Shown in pieces: positions 54,558 to 61,888 of a DNA stretch of 64,000 bases (position 1 is the first letter of the stretch; each line of letters begins with the position of its first letter). Made by a program: the position numbers and the translations under genes. Source of the DNA: an uncultured Litoreibacter sp. (GTDB lineage: Bacteria; Pseudomonadota; Alphaproteobacteria; Rhodobacterales; Rhodobacteraceae); assembly GCA_947494435.1 (NCBI GenBank), contig CANLUY010000001.1:1292001-1356000 (forward strand), written 5' to 3'. The notes under the pieces were generated by a model that searched no databases, was not told the DNA's origin, and saw only the letters and a program-made list of their open reading frames with translations.

Positions 54558-55757
54558 TTATTGTAGGCCGAGGTCTTGCACGATCATCGGGACTGCCTTT
54601 TTGACTTTGAAGAACCCGGCAGTGGCATGGGGCCAGATGGCAGTGTCCCAGTCGCGCTGCCATTCGGTCAGTGTGATGCCTGCGTCGTCTAAGGCGGGCT
54701 GTGTGTCTTGCATCCAGTCGAAGAGGGGGCCTTGCGGGAAGTAGCCCGTGGCGATTTGCTTTGCGCCTGATTTAGCGGCCCATTTGGCCAGATCGGCGGG
54801 GTCTTTGGCCGTAAGGTTGTCTGGCGTCAGGTCAAGCCGTGCTGCGGCGTCGGTCAGGGCGTTGGCCTCGAACTGAGTGACGAGCGCGTTGACCTCGTGG
54901 TCTGAGCGTAGATGGCTCGCGTGCAGCTTGGCGGAGGCACAAAAGTCGAGGGCGTGCGGCGCGAAATCCTCAATCATGCAATCCTCTTCGGTGAGGAGGA
55001 GGGCGGTTGGCACGCCTTTTTGCGGCGCGCTGGGCGTGCGGATTGGGGTGACGCTGGGAAGGCCGTCAGGCTCTGTCGCGGTGAGGGGCTCGATGGGGGA
55101 GGTCAGGTCTTGCGGGCGTGGCGTGAAGCGCTGGTTGGTGAATTTGGCGATGTTCCATGCTTCCGCCTGATAGGCTTTGCCGCGGGTATGTAGCCCTGCC
55201 ACCCACCGCCAGCTGAGCGTGTTGGAGGCGGGGTCGCCGTCGAGGAGGTTGCGGTAAAAGAAATCCGCGCCCAGCCGCCAAGGTAGTTCGAGTGTGAAAA
55301 TCCAGATGGACGCGAACCACATACGAGCGTGGTTGTGCAGGTAGCCGGACTCCACCAGTTCTTCGGCCCATGCGTCGAAGCAGTCGATACCGGTAGCGCC
55401 CGCCTCTGCCGTGGCCACGGCTTTGCGCAGGCGACGGTCTTTGTCGAGGGTGGCTGCGTCGTGTAGCAACCCTTGGCGATAGTCGGACCAGATTGAGGGG
55501 CGTCGTTCCAGCCAGCCTTTGAAGTAGCCGCGCCAAAAGACCTCTTGAATGAACTTCTCAGCGCCGTCGAGGCCGTGCTGTTCGACGGCTGTCGTGACGA
55601 CTTCCTGCTCCGTCAGGATGCGGCGGCGCAGGTAAGGCGAGAGTGTCGAGACAGCGCTGTGCTGGCCGGGACCTTTGTCATAATTGCGACCGGATGCGTA
55701 GCGCTTCCCCATACGGGGCGCGAACGCATCCAGTTTTTGCAGAGCGTCTTGGCGCAT
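54558..55757 (-). CDS. Photolyase/cryptochrome-like flavoprotein with reordered domains
   Basis: A 399-residue protein. The photolyase FAD-binding module comes first (residues about 35-215): SAVSTLSPYLRRRILTEQEV, EVFWRGYFKGWLERRP, YLHNHARMWFASIW and DGDPASNTLSWRWVAG. The usual N-terminal antenna domain is absent. After a proline-rich linker a C-terminal alpha/beta region (about 248-385: VPTALLLTEEDCMIED, LAKWAAKSGAKQIATGYFPQ, LDDAGITLTEWQRDWD) looks like that antenna domain placed last. It follows chrR by 22 bases, in the rpoE-chrR operon, so it is expected in the photooxidative response. Confidence 0.82.
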   Translation of the reverse strand: MRQDALQKLDAFAPRMGKRYASGRNYDKGPGQHSAVSTLSPYLRRRILTEQEVVTTAVEQHGLDGAEKFIQEVFWRGYFKGWLERRPSIWSDYRQGLLHDAATLDKDRRLRKAVATAEAGATGIDCFDAWAEELVESGYLHNHARMWFASIWIFTLELPWRLGADFFYRNLLDGDPASNTLSWRWVAGLHTRGKAYQAEAWNIAKFTNQRFTPRPQDLTSPIEPLTATEPDGLPSVTPIRTPSAPQKGVPTALLLTEEDCMIEDFAPHALDFCASAKLHASHLRSDHEVNALVTQFEANALTDAAARLDLTPDNLTAKDPADLAKWAAKSGAKQIATGYFPQGPLFDWMQDTQPALDDAGITLTEWQRDWDTAIWPHATAGFFKVKKAVPMIVQDLGLQ

Positions 55758-55779
55758 CGCTAGGGTTTGGTCGGTAACG

Positions 55780-56442
55780 TTAGATACGTGCGAAGCGCTG
55801 GGCGAGTTTTGGCAGCAGGCCGCGGAACTTCAATGGCGCGTCGGTTGCCGCAAGACAGATGCAATCAGGCCCCACGTCCGCGATCGGCGTGTGGTGATCG
55901 GCTTCTGTTGCAATCTCGATATCTCCGCGTGCGAACCGGTCATTTTCGTCTTTGAACGCGCCTTGTAGCACGAGGGTGAGTTCGGTGCCGTGGTGACCAT
56001 GATCTGGCATCGCAGCGCCTGCGGGGATACGTAGCAACCGGACGCTGGCACTTTTGGATGTCTTCAAGATCGCTTGTTTAACGCCCATGCCGACGCCGCG
56101 CCATTTTACAGCCTCAAGGTCGCCGCCAACGTAGTCCTGCAATGCGGAAGGGAACACGCCCGGTGTCGGTTTCGCAGCCGGTGGTTCTGTCGGCCCTGCA
56201 TCAATCGCGGCAAGTACGGCGTCGAGTTCAACGGCGAGTTCTGCGGTGCCAGCATTCAGGCCAGCCTCTTCAAGCATAGCGCCGCCAACAGCCTCATATG
56301 CGCCAAGCTGTGCGCGGCATTCGTCGCATAGCGAGATATGCGTTGCGACAACGAGGTTAAACGCTTCTGGAAGACTGCCTGCGGCGTAGCCCATCAAAAG
56401 CTCGTCCGTTAGGTGGTGGTTTATCTGTGTCATGTCATTCAT
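55780..56442 (-). CDS. chrR: ChrR-family anti-sigma factor
   Basis: A 220-residue zinc-dependent anti-sigma factor. The N-terminal domain carries the ligands HH (9-10), His35, Cys39 and Cys42 in HISLCDEC. The C-terminal cupin domain has the metal motif PDHGHHGTELTLVLQGAF and the later EADHHTPI. In R. sphaeroides ChrR holds RpoE inactive until singlet oxygen triggers release. ATG overlaps the rpoE stop (ATGA). Confidence 0.93.
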   Translation of the reverse strand: MNDMTQINHHLTDELLMGYAAGSLPEAFNLVVATHISLCDECRAQLGAYEAVGGAMLEEAGLNAGTAELAVELDAVLAAIDAGPTEPPAAKPTPGVFPSALQDYVGGDLEAVKWRGVGMGVKQAILKTSKSASVRLLRIPAGAAMPDHGHHGTELTLVLQGAFKDENDRFARGDIEIATEADHHTPIADVGPDCICLAATDAPLKFRGLLPKLAQRFARI

Positions 56443-56975
56443 TTCATTGCGTGGCGCAGGCGTTCCAGCGCCAACCTAATTCGGGATTTGATCGTACCAA
56501 GGGGCAGACCGGTTTGTTCGGCGATTTCTGAGTGCGTCAAATCGCCGTAATATGCTTGTTGGATCAGTATTCGCTGTTTTTCTGGCAAGTCAGCGAGAGC
56601 TTTGGTCAATTGTGCGCTTTCTTGTTGCAGCGCGATGACGTCTGTTTGTTCTGGTTCAGCTTCGGGGCCCCAAGTGAGTTCATCCGGCTCGGGGCGTCGT
56701 TCTTTGCGCAACAGGTCGATGCGACGGTTTCGCGCGATCGTGAAAATCCATGTCGATACGGAGGCGCGGGCTGGATCGAACATGTGGGCTTTGCGCCAGA
56801 GCGTCACCATGACGTCTTGCGTACATTCTTCTGCCATCGTCATGCTTGAGCCTGACTTCATCAGAAATGCCTTCACCCTTGGTCCAAAATGATTGAATAG
56901 CTCCGCGAACGCCTCCCGATCTTGAGAGGTGTGGATGCGCAGCATGCAATCGATCCACTTTGTTTCTTCACTCAT
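56439..56975 (-). CDS. rpoE: RpoE-type ECF sigma factor (ChrR-controlled)
   Basis: A 178-residue ECF sigma factor. Region 2: EAFAELFNHFGPRVKAFLMK, then FDPARASVSTWIFTIARNRR. Region 4: LPEKQRILIQQAYYGDLTHSE, given as LPEKQRILIQQAYYG and LTHSEIAEQTGLPLGTIKSR. Partnered by chrR with a 4-base overlap. Start at MSEETKWIDCML; the 69 open codons upstream contain the leader palindrome and are not protein. Directs the response to singlet oxygen by homology and gene order. Confidence 0.94.
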   Translation of the reverse strand: MSEETKWIDCMLRIHTSQDREAFAELFNHFGPRVKAFLMKSGSSMTMAEECTQDVMVTLWRKAHMFDPARASVSTWIFTIARNRRIDLLRKERRPEPDELTWGPEAEPEQTDVIALQQESAQLTKALADLPEKQRILIQQAYYGDLTHSEIAEQTGLPLGTIKSRIRLALERLRHAMK

Positions 56976-57027
56976 GTTGGACGAAACATATCTGCATGTT
57001 GCCTTTTTAACCGGAAGGATCTCTGGC

Positions 57028-57043
57028 GTGGGAAGTTTCCCAC
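57028..57043. promoter_or_regulatory. Perfect palindrome in the rpoE leader
   Basis: GTGGGAA-GT-TTCCCAC, a perfect 16-bp palindrome 53 bases before the rpoE start and inside its 5' leader. It could be an operator for an extra regulator or a small leader hairpin. Confidence 0.4.
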
Positions 57044-57097
57044 TCCGCAATACCCTATCCAGCGGCTCAGTCGTGTCAATTTCGCTCAACATGAAAC

Positions 57098-57127
57098 CTA
57101 TTACGGGCAGGTTTCGTGACTGGATCA
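57098..57127 (-). promoter_or_regulatory. Candidate RpoE-dependent promoter of rpoE-chrR
   Basis: On the minus strand TGATCC (57127-57122) is followed after 18 bases by TAATAG (57103-57098). TGATC is the -35 core of R. sphaeroides RpoE promoters as I know it. It would give a leader of about 115 bases before rpoE and explain autoregulation. Confidence 0.5.
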
Positions 57128-57201
57128 CTTTATCTTCTTTAATCCGATCAGCGGGAGTGCTCGTATGACTTATCAATACCAATACCGTGCTGGAGACCTG
57201 A

Positions 57202-58497
57202 ATGCCCTTTGAAATAGCCCCCGTGGCGCCGAAACGAATTGCTGTGATTGGCGGCGGGATTGCGGGGATGGGTGCAGCGCACCTTTTGTCGCGCGACCAT
57301 CAGGTCACCTTGTTTGAAGCTGCAACACGACTGGGGGGGCATGCCCGCACTGTTTTGGCGGGCAAAAACGGCGATCAGCCCGTGGACACTGGTTTCATCG
57401 TCTATAACGAAGTGAACTACCCGCATTTGGTCAAACTGTTCGCCGATCTGGATGTGCCGGTTGTGAAAAGTGACATGAGCTTTGGGGCCTCGATCGCGGG
57501 TGGAAAGCTGGAATACGCGTTGTCGAGTTATGACGCGATTTTTGCGCAACGCAAAAATGTGGCTGATCCTCGTTTTTTGAAGATGCTGCGCGACATCGTC
57601 CGGTTCAATTCGAAAGCCCCCGAATTGGCGGAAGGTTCCGATGTCAGCATAGGTGAATTTTTGGCTGTCTTGGGAACGGGCAAATGGTTCCGTGATCATT
57701 ATTTGCTGCCTTTGACGGGTGCGATCTGGTCAACGCCGCTTGAGCGGATGCTGGAGTTTCCGGCGCAGGCGTTGGTGAGGTTCCTTAAGAACCACGGGCT
57801 GACCGGATATTACGATCAACATCAGTGGTACACGGTTCAAGGTGGCTCTGAGCAATATGTGTCGCGCTTGCAGGCGCGTATGGTGGCGCAGGGTGTAGAC
57901 ATCCGGCTTGGCGCGCCCGTGCAATCCGTCACACGTGGATTGCTGGGAGTAGAAGTTGCCCCGTTTGGCGGTGTGCCTGAAAGTTTTGACGAGGTGGTCT
58001 TTGCGGGTCATTCGGACCAGACACTCGCAGCCCTTGGCGATGCGACACCTCAGGAAAAAGAGGCGCTGGGTGCGATCCGCTATCAGCCGAATACGGCGGT
58101 GCTGCACGCGGACGAAAACCTGATGCCGAAGCGCAAGAAGGTTTGGGCCAGTTGGACATATTGCGAGGAAAAGCAGGGCGCGCGGAACGAGATTGATCTG
58201 ACCTATTGGATGAACTCCCTTCAGCCGATCCCGCAGGATGACCAGATGTTCGTGACGTTGAATTCTACGCGCACGATCCGAGAAGAGCTGATTTATGACA
58301 CCAAGCTGTTCATGCATCCGGTCTTCGATATGGCGGCATTGAAAGCGCAAAAACAGATTGCTGCGATGAACGGTGAGAACCGAACATGGTTCTGCGGTGC
58401 TTGGATGAAAAACGGTTTCCATGAGGATGGGCTGTCGAGCGCGGTTGATGTGGCTGATGCTTTGTTGGCCGGAAATCTGGGTCAGGTCGCAGCTTGA
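57202..58497 (+). CDS. FAD/NAD(P)-binding oxidoreductase, first gene of the RpoE-type operon
   Basis: A 431-residue flavoprotein of the amine oxidase/desaturase type. The dinucleotide motif is RIAVIGGGIAGMGAAHLLS followed by LFEAATRLGGHART. Later landmarks are DTGFIVYNEVNYPHL, FAGHSDQTLAAL, TYWMNSLQPIP and the C-terminal FAD segment WFCGAWMKNGFHEDGL. Corresponds by order and type to the first gene of the R. sphaeroides RSP1091-RSP1087 operon, which is RpoE-controlled and has been linked to membrane-lipid changes. Divergent from rpoE. GGAG precedes the ATG. Confidence 0.88.
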   Translation: MPFEIAPVAPKRIAVIGGGIAGMGAAHLLSRDHQVTLFEAATRLGGHARTVLAGKNGDQPVDTGFIVYNEVNYPHLVKLFADLDVPVVKSDMSFGASIAGGKLEYALSSYDAIFAQRKNVADPRFLKMLRDIVRFNSKAPELAEGSDVSIGEFLAVLGTGKWFRDHYLLPLTGAIWSTPLERMLEFPAQALVRFLKNHGLTGYYDQHQWYTVQGGSEQYVSRLQARMVAQGVDIRLGAPVQSVTRGLLGVEVAPFGGVPESFDEVVFAGHSDQTLAALGDATPQEKEALGAIRYQPNTAVLHADENLMPKRKKVWASWTYCEEKQGARNEIDLTYWMNSLQPIPQDDQMFVTLNSTRTIREELIYDTKLFMHPVFDMAALKAQKQIAAMNGENRTWFCGAWMKNGFHEDGLSSAVDVADALLAGNLGQVAA

Positions 58498-59249
58498 GCC
58501 AGATCCACCATATCGCGGGAACCACGTTCCACGGGCGGAAGGGCAGCGTTGAAAACGCGTTCTCTTACGGCGTGGATTACGTGATGTTTGACCCTGAGGC
58601 GGATGTCTCAGGGCCTGCGCTGTTCTCGCGCAACGGTGGAAATTTGGCGTCCCTCTGGGACAGCGATCATGGCGGTGCACCAAAGGCGGGCCGAGGGGCT
58701 GTGTGGTTCCGAGAGGTGCTGGCGGCGCATGGGATTACGGGCGTGGAGCGGGTTGAGCTTTTGGCCCAGCCTCGCGTCTTGGGCCATGTGTTCAATCCGG
58801 TGTCGTTTTGGCTGGGTTTTGATGCGGATGGCGGCCTACGCGTCGTAGTGCCGGAAGTGTCCAACACCTACGGCGACCGCCATTCCTATCTGTGTGCTCA
58901 TGAGGACGGGCGCGTGATTGAGGCGGCAGATACGCTGCAAGCGAGCAAGATTTTCTATGTTTCCCCGTTTCAACCTGTCGAAGGGGGCTACACGTTCCGC
59001 TTTGATATTCGCGACGACAAGATCGGCATCTGGATTGATTACAATGCCGGCGAGAACGGGTTGTTGGCGACGTTGACGGGCAAGCGCGAGGCACTGTCGA
59101 ACGGGTCAATTCTGAGGGCCTGTCTGCGCCGTCCGTTTGGGTCGCGCCGTGTGCTTGGATTGATCCATTGGCAGGCGCTGAAGCTGTGGTGGAAAGGCGC
59201 GATGTTCCGCACGCGCCCTGTCCCGCCGAGCGAAGAAGTCTCCCGATGA
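58494..59249 (+). CDS. DUF1365 protein
   Basis: A 251-residue protein of DUF1365. Typical sequence: IAGTTFHGRKGSVENAFSYG, RVLGHVFNPVSFWLGFD, SNTYGDRHSYLCAHED and KIFYVSPFQPVEGGY. The start is TTG, overlapping the upstream stop as TTGA; the family N-terminus begins at this point, so the unusual codon is probably right. Always next to an FAD oxidoreductase of the preceding type; a role in fatty-acid or lipid modification is inferred. Confidence 0.9.
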   Translation: MSQIHHIAGTTFHGRKGSVENAFSYGVDYVMFDPEADVSGPALFSRNGGNLASLWDSDHGGAPKAGRGAVWFREVLAAHGITGVERVELLAQPRVLGHVFNPVSFWLGFDADGGLRVVVPEVSNTYGDRHSYLCAHEDGRVIEAADTLQASKIFYVSPFQPVEGGYTFRFDIRDDKIGIWIDYNAGENGLLATLTGKREALSNGSILRACLRRPFGSRRVLGLIHWQALKLWWKGAMFRTRPVPPSEEVSR

Positions 59250-60484
59250 GCGCTGTGGCAACATCTCAGGCGGCCCGCTTGCCAGCGTGGTCGCTGTTCG
59301 GTGCAGTGCTGTCAGGCGCTGGCTTGCCGATCTATATTTATGCGCCGAAATATTATGCGGACACTTATGGGATCAGCCTGACCTTGCTCGGCGCTGTCTT
59401 GTTTGGATTGCGCTTGTTTGATGTCGTCCAAGACCCCGTTTTGGGTTGGGTCAGTGAACGTCTGGGAAAGCTGCGCGTTTGGGCGGTTTGGGTTGGCGGA
59501 CTTGTGTTGGCCGCGTCGATGTACGGGCTGTTCGCAGTGGAGCCTCCGATCTCAGCGGTGATCTGGTTCGGGCTGATGATCACAGGGCTGTTTTCGGCCT
59601 TCAGCTTTATGACGATCAATTTTTACGCGGAAGGCGTGACGAAAGCGTCGTCGCTGACCGGCGGCCACACGCGATTGGCGGCATGGCGGGAGACGGGCGC
59701 ATTGCTGGGCGTATGCGCGGCGGCTGTCGCGCCAAGTGTGTTGCAACCGTTGGTAGATGCGCCGTTTGCAATTTTCGCCGTGTCATTTTGTTTGTTCGTG
59801 CTGGCGGCGCTGGTGTGGATGACGCCCGAGTGGACCGGCGGGGGGACGCAGGAACCGACACCGATCAAAGCGATCCTTGAGGATAGCGTCGCGCGTCGTC
59901 TTTTGATCCTCGCGTTGATCAACGCGACGCCGTTGGCCGTGTCTTCCACTCTGTTTTTGTTTTACGTCGAAAGCCGCCTTGGCGCGCCGGGTTGGGAGGG
60001 GCCGTTATTGGTGCTGTTCTTCCTCGCTGCCGCCGCGTCGAGCCCGTTTTGGGCGCGCTTGTCTGACCGCATCGGGCCGAAACGTGCGTTACTGGCGGCT
60101 ATGGCCTTGGCGATTGCCGCTTTCGCTTGCGTCTTGGCGTTGGGCGACGGGGACGTTTGGCTTTTCGCAATCATTTGCGTGCTATCTGGCGCTACGATTG
60201 GCGCGGATCTGACGCTTCTACCCGCAATGTTCGCGCGCCGCATGGCTCATGTCTCTCCGAATGGAGGGCAGGGGTTCGGTCTGTGGTCGCTTGTCTCGAA
60301 ATTCACGCTCGCCTTCGCGGCGGCTGTGTTGCTGCCAATCTTGCAGCTCGCCGGATTCAACTCAGGGACGGTTGATAATCCGGCGTCCGCGCTCAGCACT
60401 TTGACGCTCCTCTATGCGTTGGTGCCGTGCATCCTAAAACTCGTAGCCATCGGCCTTTTGGTCGCCACCCCTTTGGAGGAGTGA
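59246..60484 (+). CDS. MFS (GPH-type) transporter
   Basis: A 412-residue protein with about twelve helices. GLPIYIYAPKYYADTYGISL at the first loop and LFDVVQDPVLGWVSERL (the GPH-family DxxxDP-type motif) identify the glycoside-pentoside-hexuronide branch. Later segments are SFMTINFYAEGVTK and GATIGADLTLLPAMFARR. Overlaps DUF1365 by 4 bases. Within this operon its substrate could be a lipid or small metabolite rather than sugar; unknown. Confidence 0.88.
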   Translation: MSAVATSQAARLPAWSLFGAVLSGAGLPIYIYAPKYYADTYGISLTLLGAVLFGLRLFDVVQDPVLGWVSERLGKLRVWAVWVGGLVLAASMYGLFAVEPPISAVIWFGLMITGLFSAFSFMTINFYAEGVTKASSLTGGHTRLAAWRETGALLGVCAAAVAPSVLQPLVDAPFAIFAVSFCLFVLAALVWMTPEWTGGGTQEPTPIKAILEDSVARRLLILALINATPLAVSSTLFLFYVESRLGAPGWEGPLLVLFFLAAAASSPFWARLSDRIGPKRALLAAMALAIAAFACVLALGDGDVWLFAIICVLSGATIGADLTLLPAMFARRMAHVSPNGGQGFGLWSLVSKFTLAFAAAVLLPILQLAGFNSGTVDNPASALSTLTLLYALVPCILKLVAIGLLVATPLEE

Positions 60485-60488
60485 ACTT

Positions 60489-61067
60489 ATGGAATACCTG
60501 ATTTTTCTTTTGATAGGCGCAAGCGCGGTTGGCGCAGTTGCCTATTTCCAACGTCAAAAGCTGAGCTTCATTGCGCAGCATCCTGATGATTATGACGCGA
60601 AGGGCCCTTCGCTTGATCTGCGTCACCACCTGAATGGCCCGCTTTTGTGCGAAGGTGTGTTGTATGGCCCGACGGGACGCGTCACCTCCCGGTTTGTGGC
60701 GGATATGGATGTCGCTTGGGATGGTAATGTCGGCACGATGAAAGAGCGGTTCGTTTACGATGACGGCTCCGTTCAAAACCGCTGCTGGACGCTGGCCTTG
60801 GGCAATGACGGATCTGTTAAGGCGACGGCCCCTGATGTGGTGGGTGAAGGTGAGGGCATGGCGAAAGGTCATGCGTTGCAGCTGAAATACAAGATCAAGC
60901 TGGGCGAAGATGCCGGTGGCCACGTGCTTGATGCGGTTGATTGGATGTATCTGATCGAGAACGGCACGATCATGAACCGCAGTCAGTTCCGCAAATTCGG
61001 GATCAAAGTGGCCGAGCTGGTCGCGACGATGCGCAAGGTTGACGTTCAGATGAAGGAAGCCGCGTGA
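60489..61067 (+). CDS. DUF3833 protein
   Basis: A 192-residue protein with one N-terminal membrane helix (YLIFLLIGASAVGAVAYF). The rest is beta-rich (LRHHLNGPLLCEGVLYGPTG, GRVTSRFVADMDVAWDGNVG in parts, MKERFVYDDGSVQNRCWTL), fitting DUF3833, a lipocalin-like family. Usually found in RpoE/ChrR-linked operons of this type. Function unknown. Overlaps the SDR gene by 4 bases. Confidence 0.85.
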   Translation: MEYLIFLLIGASAVGAVAYFQRQKLSFIAQHPDDYDAKGPSLDLRHHLNGPLLCEGVLYGPTGRVTSRFVADMDVAWDGNVGTMKERFVYDDGSVQNRCWTLALGNDGSVKATAPDVVGEGEGMAKGHALQLKYKIKLGEDAGGHVLDAVDWMYLIENGTIMNRSQFRKFGIKVAELVATMRKVDVQMKEAA

Positions 61068-61798
61068 GGTCATTTGACGGAAAACGCTATTGGTTGGTCG
61101 GGGCCTCTGCCGGATTGGGCGAGGCGCTTGCGCACCGTTTGGCGCGCGATGGTGCGGAGGTGGTGATCTCTGCCCGTGGCGGAGAGGCTTTGCAAAAGGT
61201 TGTGGCCGATATCGGCGGCAAAGCGTCTTACGTCACGATTGATGTCAGCGATGCGGATGATGTCGCACGTGCGGCAGAAGAGGTTGGCGACATCGACGGC
61301 TATGTGCATCTGGCGGGCGTCTACTGGCCGATGGCTGCGCAAGAGTGGAATGCCGAGCAGGTCAACGCGATGGTGGACATCAACTTTACCGGCATGACGC
61401 GGGTTTTGGGTCATGTCGTACCTGCGATGGTCGCGAAAGACGATGGGCATATCGTCATTACTTCGTCATTGACGGGCTTTAGAGGGCTGCCTGGCTCGAT
61501 TGGTTATACGGCGTCCAAGGCCGCTGCGATGAGTTTGGCAGAGTGTATGGAATGCGATCTGCGTAAGACCGGCGTGGATGTCCAGGTGGCCAACCCGGGC
61601 TTCATCAAAACCCAGTTGACCGACAAGAATGACTTCAGCATGCCGTTCATCATGGAGCCTGAAGAAGCTGCCGAAATCATGTATCAGCATATGCGTTTTG
61701 GCGGTTTCAAACGCAGCTTCCCAACGCTGTTCAGCTTGCTGTTCCGTGGCAGTCAGTTCCTGCCAGATTCTCTCTATTTCCGTATCTTCGGTAAGTAG
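61064..61798 (+). CDS. Short-chain dehydrogenase/reductase
   Basis: A 244-residue SDR enzyme. The cofactor motif is WLVGASAGLGEALAHRLARD, followed by HLAGVYWP (NAG-type motif with His), the catalytic Ser in VITSSLTGFRG and the Tyr/Lys pair in GYTASKAAAMS. Start is GTG, overlapping the DUF3833 stop as GTGA. Last gene of the operon; substrate probably a lipid-derived carbonyl by context, which is inference. Confidence 0.92.
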   Translation: MRSFDGKRYWLVGASAGLGEALAHRLARDGAEVVISARGGEALQKVVADIGGKASYVTIDVSDADDVARAAEEVGDIDGYVHLAGVYWPMAAQEWNAEQVNAMVDINFTGMTRVLGHVVPAMVAKDDGHIVITSSLTGFRGLPGSIGYTASKAAAMSLAECMECDLRKTGVDVQVANPGFIKTQLTDKNDFSMPFIMEPEEAAEIMYQHMRFGGFKRSFPTLFSLLFRGSQFLPDSLYFRIFGK

Positions 61799-61888
61799 CA
61801 CGCCGCAAATCAGCGCCTTCGCGTCGCGTGTGACAGGCTAAACCTGCCCCCTATTCAGTGTACAGATGCATGCAAGGAGACCCGCATT

